Of a stretch of DNA of 32,611 bases, positions 1-7,168 are shown piece by piece. The stretch is from Verrucomicrobiales bacterium. GTDB lineage: Bacteria > Verrucomicrobiota > Verrucomicrobiia > Verrucomicrobiales > DEV007. The notes beneath the pieces are model-generated. The model ran no database searches and was not told the DNA's origin. It worked only from the letters and a program-made list of their open reading frames with translations. The position numbers and the translations under genes were made by a program. Every line of letters starts with the position of its first letter. The first letter of the stretch is position 1. The stretch covers positions 1 to 32,611 of the forward strand of contig JAHEJT010000001.1 of NCBI GenBank assembly GCA_024638765.1, written 5' to 3'.

Positions 1-265
1 CGGCGGGCACTTTTCAATCCCCGTCGCGGAGCGCCGGGGCTACTCCGCCTTCTCCGCGCCGGAAGCTTCTTCCGCCTTTGCGGAATCCGCTTTGGATTCG
101 GTGGCGTCACTCTCCGCGGGAGCAAGTAGGCCCGACGCTCCGCGGCGGGCACTTTTCAATCCCCGTCGCGGAGCGCCGGGGCTACTCCGCCTTCTCCTCG
201 CCGGAAGCTTCTTCCGCCTTTGCGGAATCCGCTTTGGATTCGGTGGCGTCACTCTCCGCGGGGGC
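1..265. repeat. 142-bp tandem duplication of the secG 3' end
   Basis: Bases 1-123 are repeated at 143-265 with an offset of 142 and, by eye, a single internal difference near base 55. The unit contains the acidic C-terminal tail codons of SecG (read on the minus strand) plus the GTAG-headed inverted repeat that follows the stop codon. The downstream copy (minus-strand reading, 125 to 40) therefore re-encodes the SecG tail and again ends in TAG, but is cut off from the gene. The left edge of the window truncates the unit, so more copies may lie outside. Confidence 0.9.
126..185. repeat. REPIN-like inverted pair of GTAG-headed hairpins
   Basis: Two 25-nt arms (126-150 and 161-185) are inverted copies separated by a 10-nt spacer. 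Each arm starts with GTAG and can fold through GCCCG/CGGGC (left) or CCCCG/CGGGG (right): the outermost pair is G-C in one arm and C-G in the other, a compensatory change. The TAG inside the right arm's GTAG is the secG stop codon. A second, window-truncated copy of the element lies at 1-43. GTAG heads are typical of REP elements mobilised by RAYT-type transposases; no RAYT gene is in the window. Confidence 0.75.
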
Positions 266-742
266 TTCTTCTTTTGGAGCCGCGGCCTTTTCGCCTTCCG
301 TCGCCGGAGCGGCAGACTCCTGCGCCGCCTCGCCGGGCTTGGCGCCCTCGGGGGCCACCACTTTCACCGCGGTGGTAGAAGGCGCCGCACTCCCCGGAGT
401 CGCGTCCAACGCCTCAGGAGGTTTGGGCAACTCAGGTAAACCCGAGGTCTCCGCCGCCGGCGCGCCTTCCTTCATGGTCTCCAAGAACGCGGCGTCCGCG
501 GAATGACGCTTCGAGATCAAAATCGCCAGGACCAGGGTAATCACAAAGAACATGACCCCCAGCCAGACCGTGCCTTTCTGGAGCACATTGGTCGTCTGGG
601 CGCCAAACATCTGATCGGTCAGTCCTGCGCCAAAGGCCGCCCCCAGGCCTTCCTGCCGGGGCCGTTGCATCATGACGAGGAAGACCAGCAGGATGCACAC
701 GACGACGTGCACCACTACCAGCATGGATATCAAAACAGACAT
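182..742 (-). CDS. secG: Preprotein translocase subunit SecG
   Basis: SecG is the small accessory subunit of the SecYEG protein-conducting channel in the inner membrane. The 186-residue product begins MSVLISMLVVVHVVVC, a first membrane span (about residues 3-24), followed by the conserved cytoplasmic loop with MMQRPRQEGLGAAFG and a second span (about 60-79). After residue 85 it carries an unusually long Ala/Glu/Pro/Lys-rich acidic tail, making it much longer than the roughly 75-110 residues usual for SecG. The ATG at 742 was chosen because it starts directly at the first membrane span; the open frame extends further upstream only through the hairpin at 780-816. The stop codon is supplied by a REP element, and the tail is tandemly duplicated downstream. 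Confidence 0.93.
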   Translation of the reverse strand: MSVLISMLVVVHVVVCILLVFLVMMQRPRQEGLGAAFGAGLTDQMFGAQTTNVLQKGTVWLGVMFFVITLVLAILISKRHSADAAFLETMKEGAPAAETSGLPELPKPPEALDATPGSAAPSTTAVKVVAPEGAKPGEAAQESAAPATEGEKAAAPKEEAPAESDATESKADSAKAEEASGEEKAE

Positions 743-779
743 GGGGCGTGAATATGCGTCAACCCTCCCCCCTTGTAAA

Positions 780-816
780 GGGCGGAAATACGGCCCGGTG
801 GGCCGTATTTCCGCCC
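780..816. terminator. 17-bp perfect hairpin between the S41 remnant and secG
   Basis: Bases 780-796 and 800-816 are perfect inverted complements around a 3-nt loop (GGT). The hairpin lies after the 3' end of the truncated S41-type gene and 37 bp before the secG start. It lacks a clear U-tract, so it may be a factor-dependent or attenuating structure, or a dispersed palindrome, rather than a classical intrinsic terminator. Confidence 0.4.
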
Positions 817-897
817 GGTTCAAGGTTCAACGTTCAGGGTTCATGGTTGCCACTGGAGGCTGCCGTTTTCAGTCCACAGTCCACGGTCCACAGCGGC
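817..897. repeat. Two heptad-phase arrays at the end of the S41 remnant
   Basis: Array one (817-851) reads GGTTCAA, GGTTCAA, CGTTCAG, GGTTCAT, GGTTGCC. Array two (870-897) reads CAGTCCA, CAGTCCA, CGGTCCA, CAGCGGC. They form the last codons and the 3' flank of the S41-type open frame. Array one is the reverse complement in style of the GAACACT array at 1514-1590 on the other side of that gene. Confidence 0.85.
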
Positions 898-1392
898 CAA
901 TGTGACGCAGGCGATCCGCTTCTGCAACCACTCCACCACCGGCACGCCGTCGACCTCGATCACTTCCATGCCCGGCTCGATGCGTGCTTCCCGGGCCGCC
1001 GACCAGCTGTTCTTCACGTAAATGCGATTGCCGACCCGGCACCAGAACATCCCCGGCCCGGTCTTCTCCACCTGGTCCGGCCAGCGCACGTCCTCCGTCT
1101 TCTCCCGCGCCAGCACCGCCGCATGCCCGTCCTTCAACCGCGCCAGCAGCCGCCACAACAGCACCAGGTGCTCCTGGTCCGTCTCCACCGACTTCGCTTC
1201 CTCCAGGAATTCTTTCCCCACCGCCTCCCAATCGATCTTCTTCAATTCGAAGAAATGCCCGCACTCCTTCTCGATCGCCTCCAGCGCAAACCGCACGTCC
1301 TCCTCGTACAGGCTCGCCGCCCTGACGAAATCGGCGACGGAGACAAGCAGCACCGACGCTTGCAGTACTGCCATTTTGTGAGTCGCGCGCAT
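841..1392 (-). pseudogene. 3'-truncated S41 (C-terminal-processing) protease-like gene
   Basis: The 183-residue frame starts with a secretion signal (about residues 1-25), followed by a helical segment resembling the N-terminal part of S41 proteases (DWEAVGKEF, LLWRLLARLKDGHAAVL). A PDZ-like stretch follows (IEPGMEVIEVDGVPVVEWL). The catalytic Ser/Lys domain that should come next is missing. Instead, after about residue 165 the frame runs into heptad repeats and stops. The start at 1392 is preceded by AAGGGAAGC, a usable ribosome binding site. I read it as a gene remnant cut at a repeat array; a genuine short PDZ protein is the alternative. Family assignment is moderate because only the non-catalytic part is present. 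Confidence 0.55.
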
Positions 1393-1464
1393 GCTTCCCT
1401 TAAGAGACGCGTCACCAGGCTCCGCTATTCAGGCTACCCTGCGCGCAGCGAGCACCACTCTCAT

Positions 1465-1590
1465 TACCTGACAGCTGACACCTGACACCTGACACCTGAT
1501 ACCTGATCCCTGAACACTGAACACTGAACACTGAACACTGAACACTGAACACCGAACACTGAACACCGAACACTGAACACCGAACACTGA
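1465..1590. repeat. 18-unit heptad-phase array with changing unit sequence
   Basis: Eighteen contiguous 7-bp units keep perfect phase while the sequence drifts: TACCTGA, CAGCTGA, three CACCTGA, TACCTGA, TCCCTGA, five ACACTGA, then alternating ACACCGA and ACACTGA. There are no spacers, so it is not a CRISPR. It starts 8 bp beyond the ribokinase stop codon and lies upstream of the S41 remnant. Confidence 0.95.
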
Positions 1591-1598
1591 ACCAATAA

Positions 1599-2555
1599 CT
1601 ACTCCCCCACCACCTCGTGCCGCCACGGCATCCCCGGCTGGGCCCCCGCCCGCGTCACGGCAATCGATGCGGCCAGCACCGCGTGTTCCGCCGCTTCCTG
1701 CAGACTCATCCCTTCCGCGATCCCCGTCGCCAGCCAGCCGTGAAAACAATCGCCCGCCCCCACCGTATCGAGGGGCTCCACCCGCGGCGCTTTCACCGTC
1801 TTCTCACCCTCTTCATCCGAGACCAGGCAGCCCTTTTTCCCCAGTGTGATCACCGCCGCCGGCAGCTTGAAATAACCCCGCAACGCCGCCACTGCTTTCT
1901 TCGGATCCTTTTGCCCGGTGATCAGTTCGGCCTCGGTTTCGTTTAGCGTCAGGCAACTCACGTTTTGAAAAAACTGTTTCCACGCCTGGCGCGTCGGTTT
2001 GCGCCGCGCCGCCGAAGCCCGGTCGGGTTCCAGCACCACGTCCGCGGGAGCGGGGTTCAATAAAAAAGGCACCTCTGCTTCCCTGGCCAGTGCGCCGGCG
2101 TGCGCCACCACTTCCGGCGGCGATTCAAGTTGCGCCACCACTGCGTCCGCTTTCTGGATCGCGCCTTTGGCTTCTTCCAGCATTTGCACGGTGAGCTCTT
2201 CATTGGCGCCTCCCGCCACCGCGATCACGTTCTCCTTTCGCTTTCCTCCCACCATGATCACCGCCACTCCGCTGGGCACGCCCGGCAACCTCCGGAAGTA
2301 ATGCAGATTGACCCCTTCCAGCTTCAATGCCGCCCGAGCCTTGCCGCCGTACTCATCGTACCCGCAGGCGCCCACAAAAATCACTTCCGCACCCGCCCGG
2401 CTCGCCGCCACTGCCTGGTTGGCGCCTTTCCCGCCGAAATACTGACCGAAGGTGCCTCCTAACACCGTCTCTCCCGGCTGCGGCAACCGGTCGCAGTTCA
2501 CCACCAGATCCGTATTGGAACTCCCCACCACCACGAGCTTGGGCGCCTTACTCAT
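1599..2555 (-). CDS. rbsK: Ribokinase (PfkB family)
   Basis: Cytoplasmic sugar kinase that phosphorylates ribose to ribose-5-phosphate with ATP. The 318-residue product has the N-terminal PfkB signature GSSNTDLVVNCDRLPQPGET with the following GGKGANQAVAASRAG, and the C-terminal signature DTVGAGDCFHG whose Asp is the catalytic base in the family. Length matches ribokinases (about 305-310). The open frame continues upstream to 3074 but that extension is low-complexity and REP-derived; the ATG at 2555 gives the canonical N-terminus. A GTAG-headed REP hairpin lies only 10 bp upstream of this start and no clear Shine-Dalgarno sequence is visible. No ribose transporter or repressor is adjacent, so a role in nucleoside salvage is possible. 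Confidence 0.9.
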   Translation of the reverse strand: MSKAPKLVVVGSSNTDLVVNCDRLPQPGETVLGGTFGQYFGGKGANQAVAASRAGAEVIFVGACGYDEYGGKARAALKLEGVNLHYFRRLPGVPSGVAVIMVGGKRKENVIAVAGGANEELTVQMLEEAKGAIQKADAVVAQLESPPEVVAHAGALAREAEVPFLLNPAPADVVLEPDRASAARRKPTRQAWKQFFQNVSCLTLNETEAELITGQKDPKKAVAALRGYFKLPAAVITLGKKGCLVSDEEGEKTVKAPRVEPLDTVGAGDCFHGWLATGIAEGMSLQEAAEHAVLAASIAVTRAGAQPGMPWRHEVVGE

Positions 2556-2564
2556 CCCGCGACT

Positions 2565-2588
2565 GTAGGTGCGAGCGTAAGCGAGCAC
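2565..2588. repeat. GTAG-headed REP hairpin, GUAA loop
   Basis: GTAG (2565-2568) is followed by GTGCGAGCGTAAGCGAGCAC. This folds as GTGC/GCAC, a tandem G.A/A.G mismatch, GC/GC and a GTAA (GNRA-type) loop. Related copies occur at 27087-27121 and 28040-28063. Confidence 0.8.
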
Positions 2589-2633
2589 AATCCCGAAGGC
2601 GTGCCGGTATGTCCCCGAAGCTGCAGAGCCAAA

Positions 2634-2710
2634 GTAGCCGCGCTCGTAAGAGCGTGGAGCAACGGTCCCATCCCTCCGGCATGAGTCCACCGTCTTACGA
2701 CGGCGGCTAC
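2634..2710. repeat. REPIN: inverted pair of GTAG hairpins with covariation
   Basis: Left arm 2634-2657 is GTAG plus CCGCGCTCGTAAGAGCGTGG. Right arm (2687-2710, read on the minus strand) is GTAG plus CCGCCGTCGTAAGACGGTGG. Both fold into an 8-bp stem with one G.T pair and a GTAA loop. The two positions that differ between arms are matched by changes on the opposite side of the stem. Confidence 0.85.
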
Positions 2711-2730
2711 ATCGTCCCTCTCCCCTCTCC

Positions 2731-2758
2731 ACTCGACACTCGACACTCGACCCTCTCC
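2731..2758. repeat. Heptad array ACTCGAC before recD2
   Basis: Three ACTCGAC units and one CCTCTCC unit in 7-bp phase, ending 17 bp before the recD2 start codon. The region between 2556 and 2775 is otherwise only the two REP elements; no other gene is seen in it. Confidence 0.85.
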
Positions 2759-2775
2759 CGTCCGACCATCCCCCC

Positions 2776-4992
2776 ATGGCCCCCAGCCATGAGCAAATCA
2801 CCGGCGCTATCGATCGCGTCACCTTCCACGCCGAAGACACCGGCTTTGCCATCCTCAAGGTCCGCACCCAAAACCGCAGCGAACCCGTCACCGTCCTCTG
2901 CAACGCCCCCGCCGTAAATCCCGGCGAAAAAATCGACGCCCGCGGCGCCTGGGTCGATGTCCCCGAATACGGACGCCAATTCAAGGCCGCTTCCGTCGAG
3001 ATCGCCCCGCCCGGGTCCGTCGAGGGCATCGAACGCTTTCTCGGCAGCGGTCTCATCCACGGCATCGGCCCCACTTACGCCCGCAAACTCGTCGATAAAT
3101 TCGGCGAAAACATTTTTGATATTATCGATCACTCTTCGAAACGACTCGAGGAAATCGGCGGCATCGGGAAAAAGCGCCGCATCGAGATCAAATCATCCTG
3201 GGAAAAACAGAAAGCCATCCGCGGCATCATGGTCTTTCTTTATGAGCACGGCGTCGGCACCGCCCGCGCCTTGCGCATTTACAAGACCTACGGCGAGAAC
3301 GCCGTCGAGATCCTGCGATCCAATCCTTACCAGCTCGCCAAAGACATCCACGGTATCGGCTTCAAGACGGCCGACGCCATCGCCCGCACCCTCGGCATCG
3401 CCAAAGAATCCCCGGAACGCGCCGCCGCCGGCGTCCATCACCTTTTGCAGACCGCATCGGATCAGGGCCACTGCGCCCTCCCCGAATCCGAACTCCTGGC
3501 ACAAGCCGCCGAACTTCTCGAGTCCGGCGAAGAAATCCCCCGCGCCGCCCTCGACTCCCTCCTGGTATCCGGAGAACTCATCCGGAAAGAAAATTCATCC
3601 TTCATCCCTCATCCTTCATCCTTCATCTACCTCCCCGAGCTGCTTCACGCGGAAAAGACCGTCGCCGAAAAAATCCGCGGCCTCGCCGACGCCGCCCCAA
3701 GCTATCCGCCCATCGAAATCGACAAAGCCCTCGAATGGAGCCGCGAGAAAACCGGCATCGAACTCGGCGAATCCCAGGCGCGCGCCGTCACCGAAGCGCT
3801 GCGCAATCGCGCGCTCATCATCACCGGCGGACCCGGGGTCGGCAAGACCACCATCCTCAACGTCATCCTGCGGATTCTTACCGCGAAAAAAATCAACCCG
3901 GTCCTCTGCGCCCCCACCGGGCGCGCCGCCAAACGCCTTTCCGAAAGCACCGGCCGCGACGCCTTCACCATCCATCGACTCCTTGAATACCAGCCCGCCA
4001 CTGGGTTCGGCCGCAACGAGGACCGGCCACTTGTGGGGGATCTATTCGTCATGGACGAAACCTCCATGGTCGACATCGTCCTCATGCATCACTTCCTGAA
4101 AGCGCTCCCCGAGGACGCCCACCTCCTCCTCGTCGGCGATACGGATCAGCTGCCCTCCGTCGGTCCGGGCAACCTCCTGCGCGATCTGATCGCATCCGAA
4201 ACCGTCACCACCGTCCGCCTCACCGATATTTTCCGTCAAAACGCCGACAGCCGCATCGTCCAAGTGGCCCACGAAATCAATCACGGCCACATCCCCGACC
4301 TCACCCCCCCACCGGCTCTTAAAACTGAAAACTTGAAACTTGAAACTTCGCAACGCGATTTCCACTTCATCGCGCGCGACACCCCGGAACGCATCGCCGA
4401 AACCATCACCCATCTCGTCCGCGAGCGCTTGCCTGAAAAGTTCGGGCTCGATCCCTTGCACGACATTCAGGTGCTCACCCCCATGCATCGCAACAGCCTG
4501 GGCACGGTGGCGTTAAACCAGCGACTCCAAGCCGCGCTCAATCCGGAGAACGAGATCAAGTTCGAGATCGAACGCTTCGGCGTCACCTTCCGGGCGGGCG
4601 ACAAGGTCCTTCAGCTTCGTAACAATTACGAGAAAGACGTTTTTAATGGCGACATCGGAGTGATCACCGGCATCGACACCGATCCCGTGAAGGTGCACGT
4701 CCGCTTCGATGGCGGGAGGACCGCCGAATACGAACCCGGCGAACTCGACGAGTTGCAGCTCGCGTATGCCATCACCATCCACAAGTCCCAAGGCTCGGAA
4801 TTCCCGGCAGTGATCGTGCCCGTGAGCACCCAGCATTACATCATGCTGCAGCGCAACCTCCTTTACACCGCCATCACACGCGGCAAACGACTCGTCATCC
4901 TCGTCGGCGATTCCAAAGCCCTGGAACTCGCCATCCGCAACGCCGAGACTACCAAACGTTACTCCGGCCTGCTCTCCCGCCTGCAGCCGTAA
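2776..4992 (+). CDS. recD2: RecD2-type SF1B DNA helicase
   Basis: ATP-dependent 5'-3' DNA helicase of the RecD2 (stand-alone, no RecBC) family, acting in DNA repair and replication-fork maintenance. The 738-residue protein has the family's N-terminal OB-like and helix-hairpin-helix region (about 60-220, with LIHGIGPTYARKLVDKFG and IHGIGFKTADAIA). It has Walker A GGPGVGKTT at residues 351-359, Walker B VMDETSMVD, the motif III-like GDTDQLPSVGPG, and the C-terminal UvrD_C_2 motif YAITIHKSQGSEFPAVI with LLYTAITRGKR. Length is normal for the family. Two heptad repeat arrays lie in frame: residues about 274-285 (SSFIPHPSSFIY) just before the helicase core, and about 517-525 (TENLKLETS). No Shine-Dalgarno sequence is visible; a heptad array occupies the leader. 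Confidence 0.95.
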   Translation: MAPSHEQITGAIDRVTFHAEDTGFAILKVRTQNRSEPVTVLCNAPAVNPGEKIDARGAWVDVPEYGRQFKAASVEIAPPGSVEGIERFLGSGLIHGIGPTYARKLVDKFGENIFDIIDHSSKRLEEIGGIGKKRRIEIKSSWEKQKAIRGIMVFLYEHGVGTARALRIYKTYGENAVEILRSNPYQLAKDIHGIGFKTADAIARTLGIAKESPERAAAGVHHLLQTASDQGHCALPESELLAQAAELLESGEEIPRAALDSLLVSGELIRKENSSFIPHPSSFIYLPELLHAEKTVAEKIRGLADAAPSYPPIEIDKALEWSREKTGIELGESQARAVTEALRNRALIITGGPGVGKTTILNVILRILTAKKINPVLCAPTGRAAKRLSESTGRDAFTIHRLLEYQPATGFGRNEDRPLVGDLFVMDETSMVDIVLMHHFLKALPEDAHLLLVGDTDQLPSVGPGNLLRDLIASETVTTVRLTDIFRQNADSRIVQVAHEINHGHIPDLTPPPALKTENLKLETSQRDFHFIARDTPERIAETITHLVRERLPEKFGLDPLHDIQVLTPMHRNSLGTVALNQRLQAALNPENEIKFEIERFGVTFRAGDKVLQLRNNYEKDVFNGDIGVITGIDTDPVKVHVRFDGGRTAEYEPGELDELQLAYAITIHKSQGSEFPAVIVPVSTQHYIMLQRNLLYTAITRGKRLVILVGDSKALELAIRNAETTKRYSGLLSRLQP
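3594..3628. repeat. Heptad array inside recD2 (TTCATCC)
   Basis: Five in-phase units (TTCATCC, TTCATCC, CTCATCC, TTCATCC, TTCATCT) translated as a Ser/Phe/Ile/Pro-rich loop in the linker ahead of the helicase core. Unit style matches the intergenic arrays at 7645 and 9824. Confidence 0.85.
4323..4350. repeat. Second heptad array inside recD2 (AACTTGA)
   Basis: Units AACTGAA, AACTTGA, AACTTGA, AACTTCG in 7-bp phase. They encode part of PALKTENLKLETSQ, between the second RecA-like domain motifs. Confidence 0.75.
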
Positions 4993-5002
4993 CTGAAAAG
5001 GA

Positions 5003-5132
5003 AACCGCTCATCCCCGCTGATCTTCGCTCGATTCAGCAAAACGGCTCCCCTTTCTTGGATTACAACAAATAAGCGACGATCAGCGAAGATCAGCGGTTT
5101 AAAAATCTCTGCAGTCTCTGCGTCCTCTGTGG
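5003..5132. repeat. Inverted repeat plus 9/10-mer phrase arrays between recD2 and SDR
   Basis: Bases 5015-5029 and 5083-5097 are 15-bp perfect inverted complements, and AAACCGC (5003) pairs with GCGGTTT (5094). The right arm contains the 10-mer pair GCGACGATCA, GCGAAGATCA and ends in GCGGTTT. A further three-unit 9-mer array follows (5106-5132: TCTCTGCAG, TCTCTGCGT, CCTCTGTGG, then TTAAG). No gene is seen in 4993-5141. The inverted repeat separates convergent genes but has no clear terminator U-tract. Confidence 0.7.
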
Positions 5133-5141
5133 TTAAGAAAC

Positions 5142-5834
5142 CTATGGCGCCGTCAGCGCCTCGCCGTTATCCTTCGCCCCCAGCCCCATCAAGAACGGCA
5201 CCGCCTTCTTCGCCCAGGCCTCGGGATTCTCGTACCCACCCGCCCCCTCTCCGAAAGTACTCCGCAACATCTCGGTATCAATGACGCCCGGGTTCAAGGC
5301 CACCGCCGCCATCCCGCGCGGTAGCTCCTGCGCCAACGCCTGCGTCATTCCCTCGATGGCCCACTTGGTCGCACAGTAAGGCGCCACCTCCGGGGAGGTC
5401 GATCGCCCCCAGCCGGAACTGAAATTCACGATCACGCCGCTCCCCTTCTCGATCATGGCGGGCGCCAGGTGGCGGATCATCGATGCCACGCCTTTGATGT
5501 TCACGTCGATCACCTGGGAAAACTCGTCGGCATCCACCTCCCAGAGCGGCGCGTTGGCATTGATGATCCCCGCGTTGTTCAAGAGCAGGTCCGGCACACC
5601 CACACTCTCAAGGACTCGCGCACAGAAATCCGTAATCTCCGATTCGTTCCCCAGATCCGCCTTGCAAAACAAATGGGGCTCTCCATAGTTTTGGGCTAAC
5701 ACCTTCAGCTCCTTTGCGGATCGGCCGCACCCGGCCACGATCCATCCCGCGGCGGCGAATTCCCCGGCCATCGCACGCCCCAAGCCCCGGGTACACCCTG
5801 TCAAACATACGATTTTTTCCATTTTTCTTTTCAT
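5142..5834 (-). CDS. Short-chain dehydrogenase/reductase (SDR)
   Basis: NAD(P)-dependent oxidoreductase with a classical SDR fold; substrate unknown. The 230-residue product has the cofactor motif TGCTRGLG near residues 12-19, LLNNAG, an active-site Ser in NFSSGWG, and the catalytic pair YCATK (YxxxK). It continues with the usual ALNPGVIDTEM segment. Length is typical of the family. The start at 5834 is preceded by GAGAGGA about 12 nt upstream; an in-frame ATG at 5822 would also leave the cofactor motif intact. It converges with recD2 and is divergent from the M29-like gene. Nothing in the neighbourhood points to a substrate. Confidence 0.9.
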   Translation of the reverse strand: MKRKMEKIVCLTGCTRGLGRAMAGEFAAAGWIVAGCGRSAKELKVLAQNYGEPHLFCKADLGNESEITDFCARVLESVGVPDLLLNNAGIINANAPLWEVDADEFSQVIDVNIKGVASMIRHLAPAMIEKGSGVIVNFSSGWGRSTSPEVAPYCATKWAIEGMTQALAQELPRGMAAVALNPGVIDTEMLRSTFGEGAGGYENPEAWAKKAVPFLMGLGAKDNGEALTAP

Positions 5835-5896
5835 CCGAAATTTTCTTCCTCTCGTATCTCTCTACACCTGTAACCTCCCTCCGTGGGATAACTATC

Positions 5897-5926
5897 ATTC
5901 GTGTGAATTGGTGTAAATTCGTGGTT
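5897..5926. repeat. Three-unit 10-mer phrase array ending in GGTT
   Basis: ATTCGTGTGA, ATTGGTGTAA, ATTCGTGGTT in 10-bp phase, in the divergent gap between the SDR and M29-like genes. It shares the terminal GGTT with arrays at 5074, 5106 and 29912. Confidence 0.75.
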
Positions 5927-5946
5927 TCCCTTCCAACTCCTTGATT

Positions 5947-7164
5947 ATGTCCACCACAACGTCCGCCGAAGCCGTCATCGATCCCGCCCTGCGCACCTTC
6001 CCGCCCTTCAGCGTGACGCGCCTCCTCAACACCGTCTTCGATCCCATCGGGGGCAGCCGCCTCTGCATCATCACCGATTTCAATGACCCCGCCGCATGCA
6101 TCACCGATTTGGCATTCCTGAATCAGCCCGGTCACGAAATCCAGAAGAAGGCTTACCATGAGTTTTACCGCGCCCTCGAAGACGGCGGAGCCGGTGAACT
6201 CGAGCTGACGCCCGCGCCCCTCGGGAAAAAAGAGTCCAGTATTGCCCTGCTCGCGCACAAAATGACGCACGGCTCCAACCTCGATCTCCCCGACGAAGTC
6301 TGGGACACCGACGGCAACCAGCTTTCCTTCGAACGCGACATCTATCCCAACTACGATATCATCCTCCACATCGGCACCTACTCCGCCACCGCGCCACTCA
6401 CCGAGAAATGCAAAGAGTTCGGCTTCCGCGGCGCGACCATGCACGGCCTCAACGACGTCATTCTCGAATCCGGCCTCGCCGTGGATTACGACGAAGTCAG
6501 TGACGATGCCGAAAAACTGCGCCTCGCCATGACGCGCGCCGATGAAATCGAAATCGATTTCGCTTTGGAAGACGGCACCGTCCTCACCGCCTGGCTGGGC
6601 CTGGACCGGCAGGAGGCCCAGAAATCACACGGCCTCTGCAAAGGGAAAAACAAACCCGACATCGCCAACCTTCCGGCCGGGGAAGTCTACTTTGTCCCCG
6701 TCGATGCCCGCGGACAGTTCCCCATGAAGTACGAAGACGGCACCCTGGGGCTCCTCGACGTGGAAGATCGCGCCATCGTGAAGTCGACGCTCATCGAGGG
6801 CGACCAGGCCACCGTCGACGCCCACAATGCCCGTCTCCAGGACGACCCCATGACGGGCACCCTTGGCGAACTGGGCTTCGGGACCCAGATTCTCCCGGTC
6901 TCGGGCGCGGATATCCAGGACGAAAAAGTGTTAGGCACCTGCCATCTTGCCACCGGGCGCGACGACCATCTCGGCGGCGACATCGTCCCCTCGATGTTCA
7001 AGAAACACGAGAACTCCACGCACGACGACATCCTCTTCGCCCCTCACAAAACCCCCAATTTCGACATCAAGCAGGTCCGTATGAAACGGGGAGCGCAGAG
7101 GGAAGTATTGATCGAGCATTTCCGTCCCGGACCATATCTGCTGGACGCCCTCGGCGACGGCTAA
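5947..7164 (+). CDS. M29 aminopeptidase-like metalloprotein
   Basis: The 405-residue protein resembles the M29 (thermophilic) aminopeptidase / dihydroxypyridine dioxygenase-like fold group, soluble metal-dependent enzymes. Supporting segments are NLPAGEVYFVPVDARG, which corresponds to the NxPxGEv motif carrying a metal-binding Glu, then GELGFGTQ with a second Glu, and VLGTCHLATG with a His. A terminal APHKTPNFDI stretch could supply further ligands. The family assignment rests on these motifs in this order; overall similarity appears distant, so substrate and even reaction are uncertain. The ATG at 5947 was chosen over an in-frame TTG two codons earlier. The leader has no evident Shine-Dalgarno sequence. 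It ends in two consecutive TAA codons directly before a repeat-bounded four-helix-bundle gene. Confidence 0.6.
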   Translation: MSTTTSAEAVIDPALRTFPPFSVTRLLNTVFDPIGGSRLCIITDFNDPAACITDLAFLNQPGHEIQKKAYHEFYRALEDGGAGELELTPAPLGKKESSIALLAHKMTHGSNLDLPDEVWDTDGNQLSFERDIYPNYDIILHIGTYSATAPLTEKCKEFGFRGATMHGLNDVILESGLAVDYDEVSDDAEKLRLAMTRADEIEIDFALEDGTVLTAWLGLDRQEAQKSHGLCKGKNKPDIANLPAGEVYFVPVDARGQFPMKYEDGTLGLLDVEDRAIVKSTLIEGDQATVDAHNARLQDDPMTGTLGELGFGTQILPVSGADIQDEKVLGTCHLATGRDDHLGGDIVPSMFKKHENSTHDDILFAPHKTPNFDIKQVRMKRGAQREVLIEHFRPGPYLLDALGDG

Positions 7165-7168
7165 TAAA

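Noticed and set aside
1465..1590. CRISPR array
   Set aside because: Units are 7 bp and contiguous, with no unique spacers and no cas genes nearby.
2556..3074. N-terminal extension of the ribokinase frame to 491 residues
   Set aside because: The extension overlaps recD2 on the other strand and consists of REP and heptad sequence; the canonical N-terminus starts at 2555.
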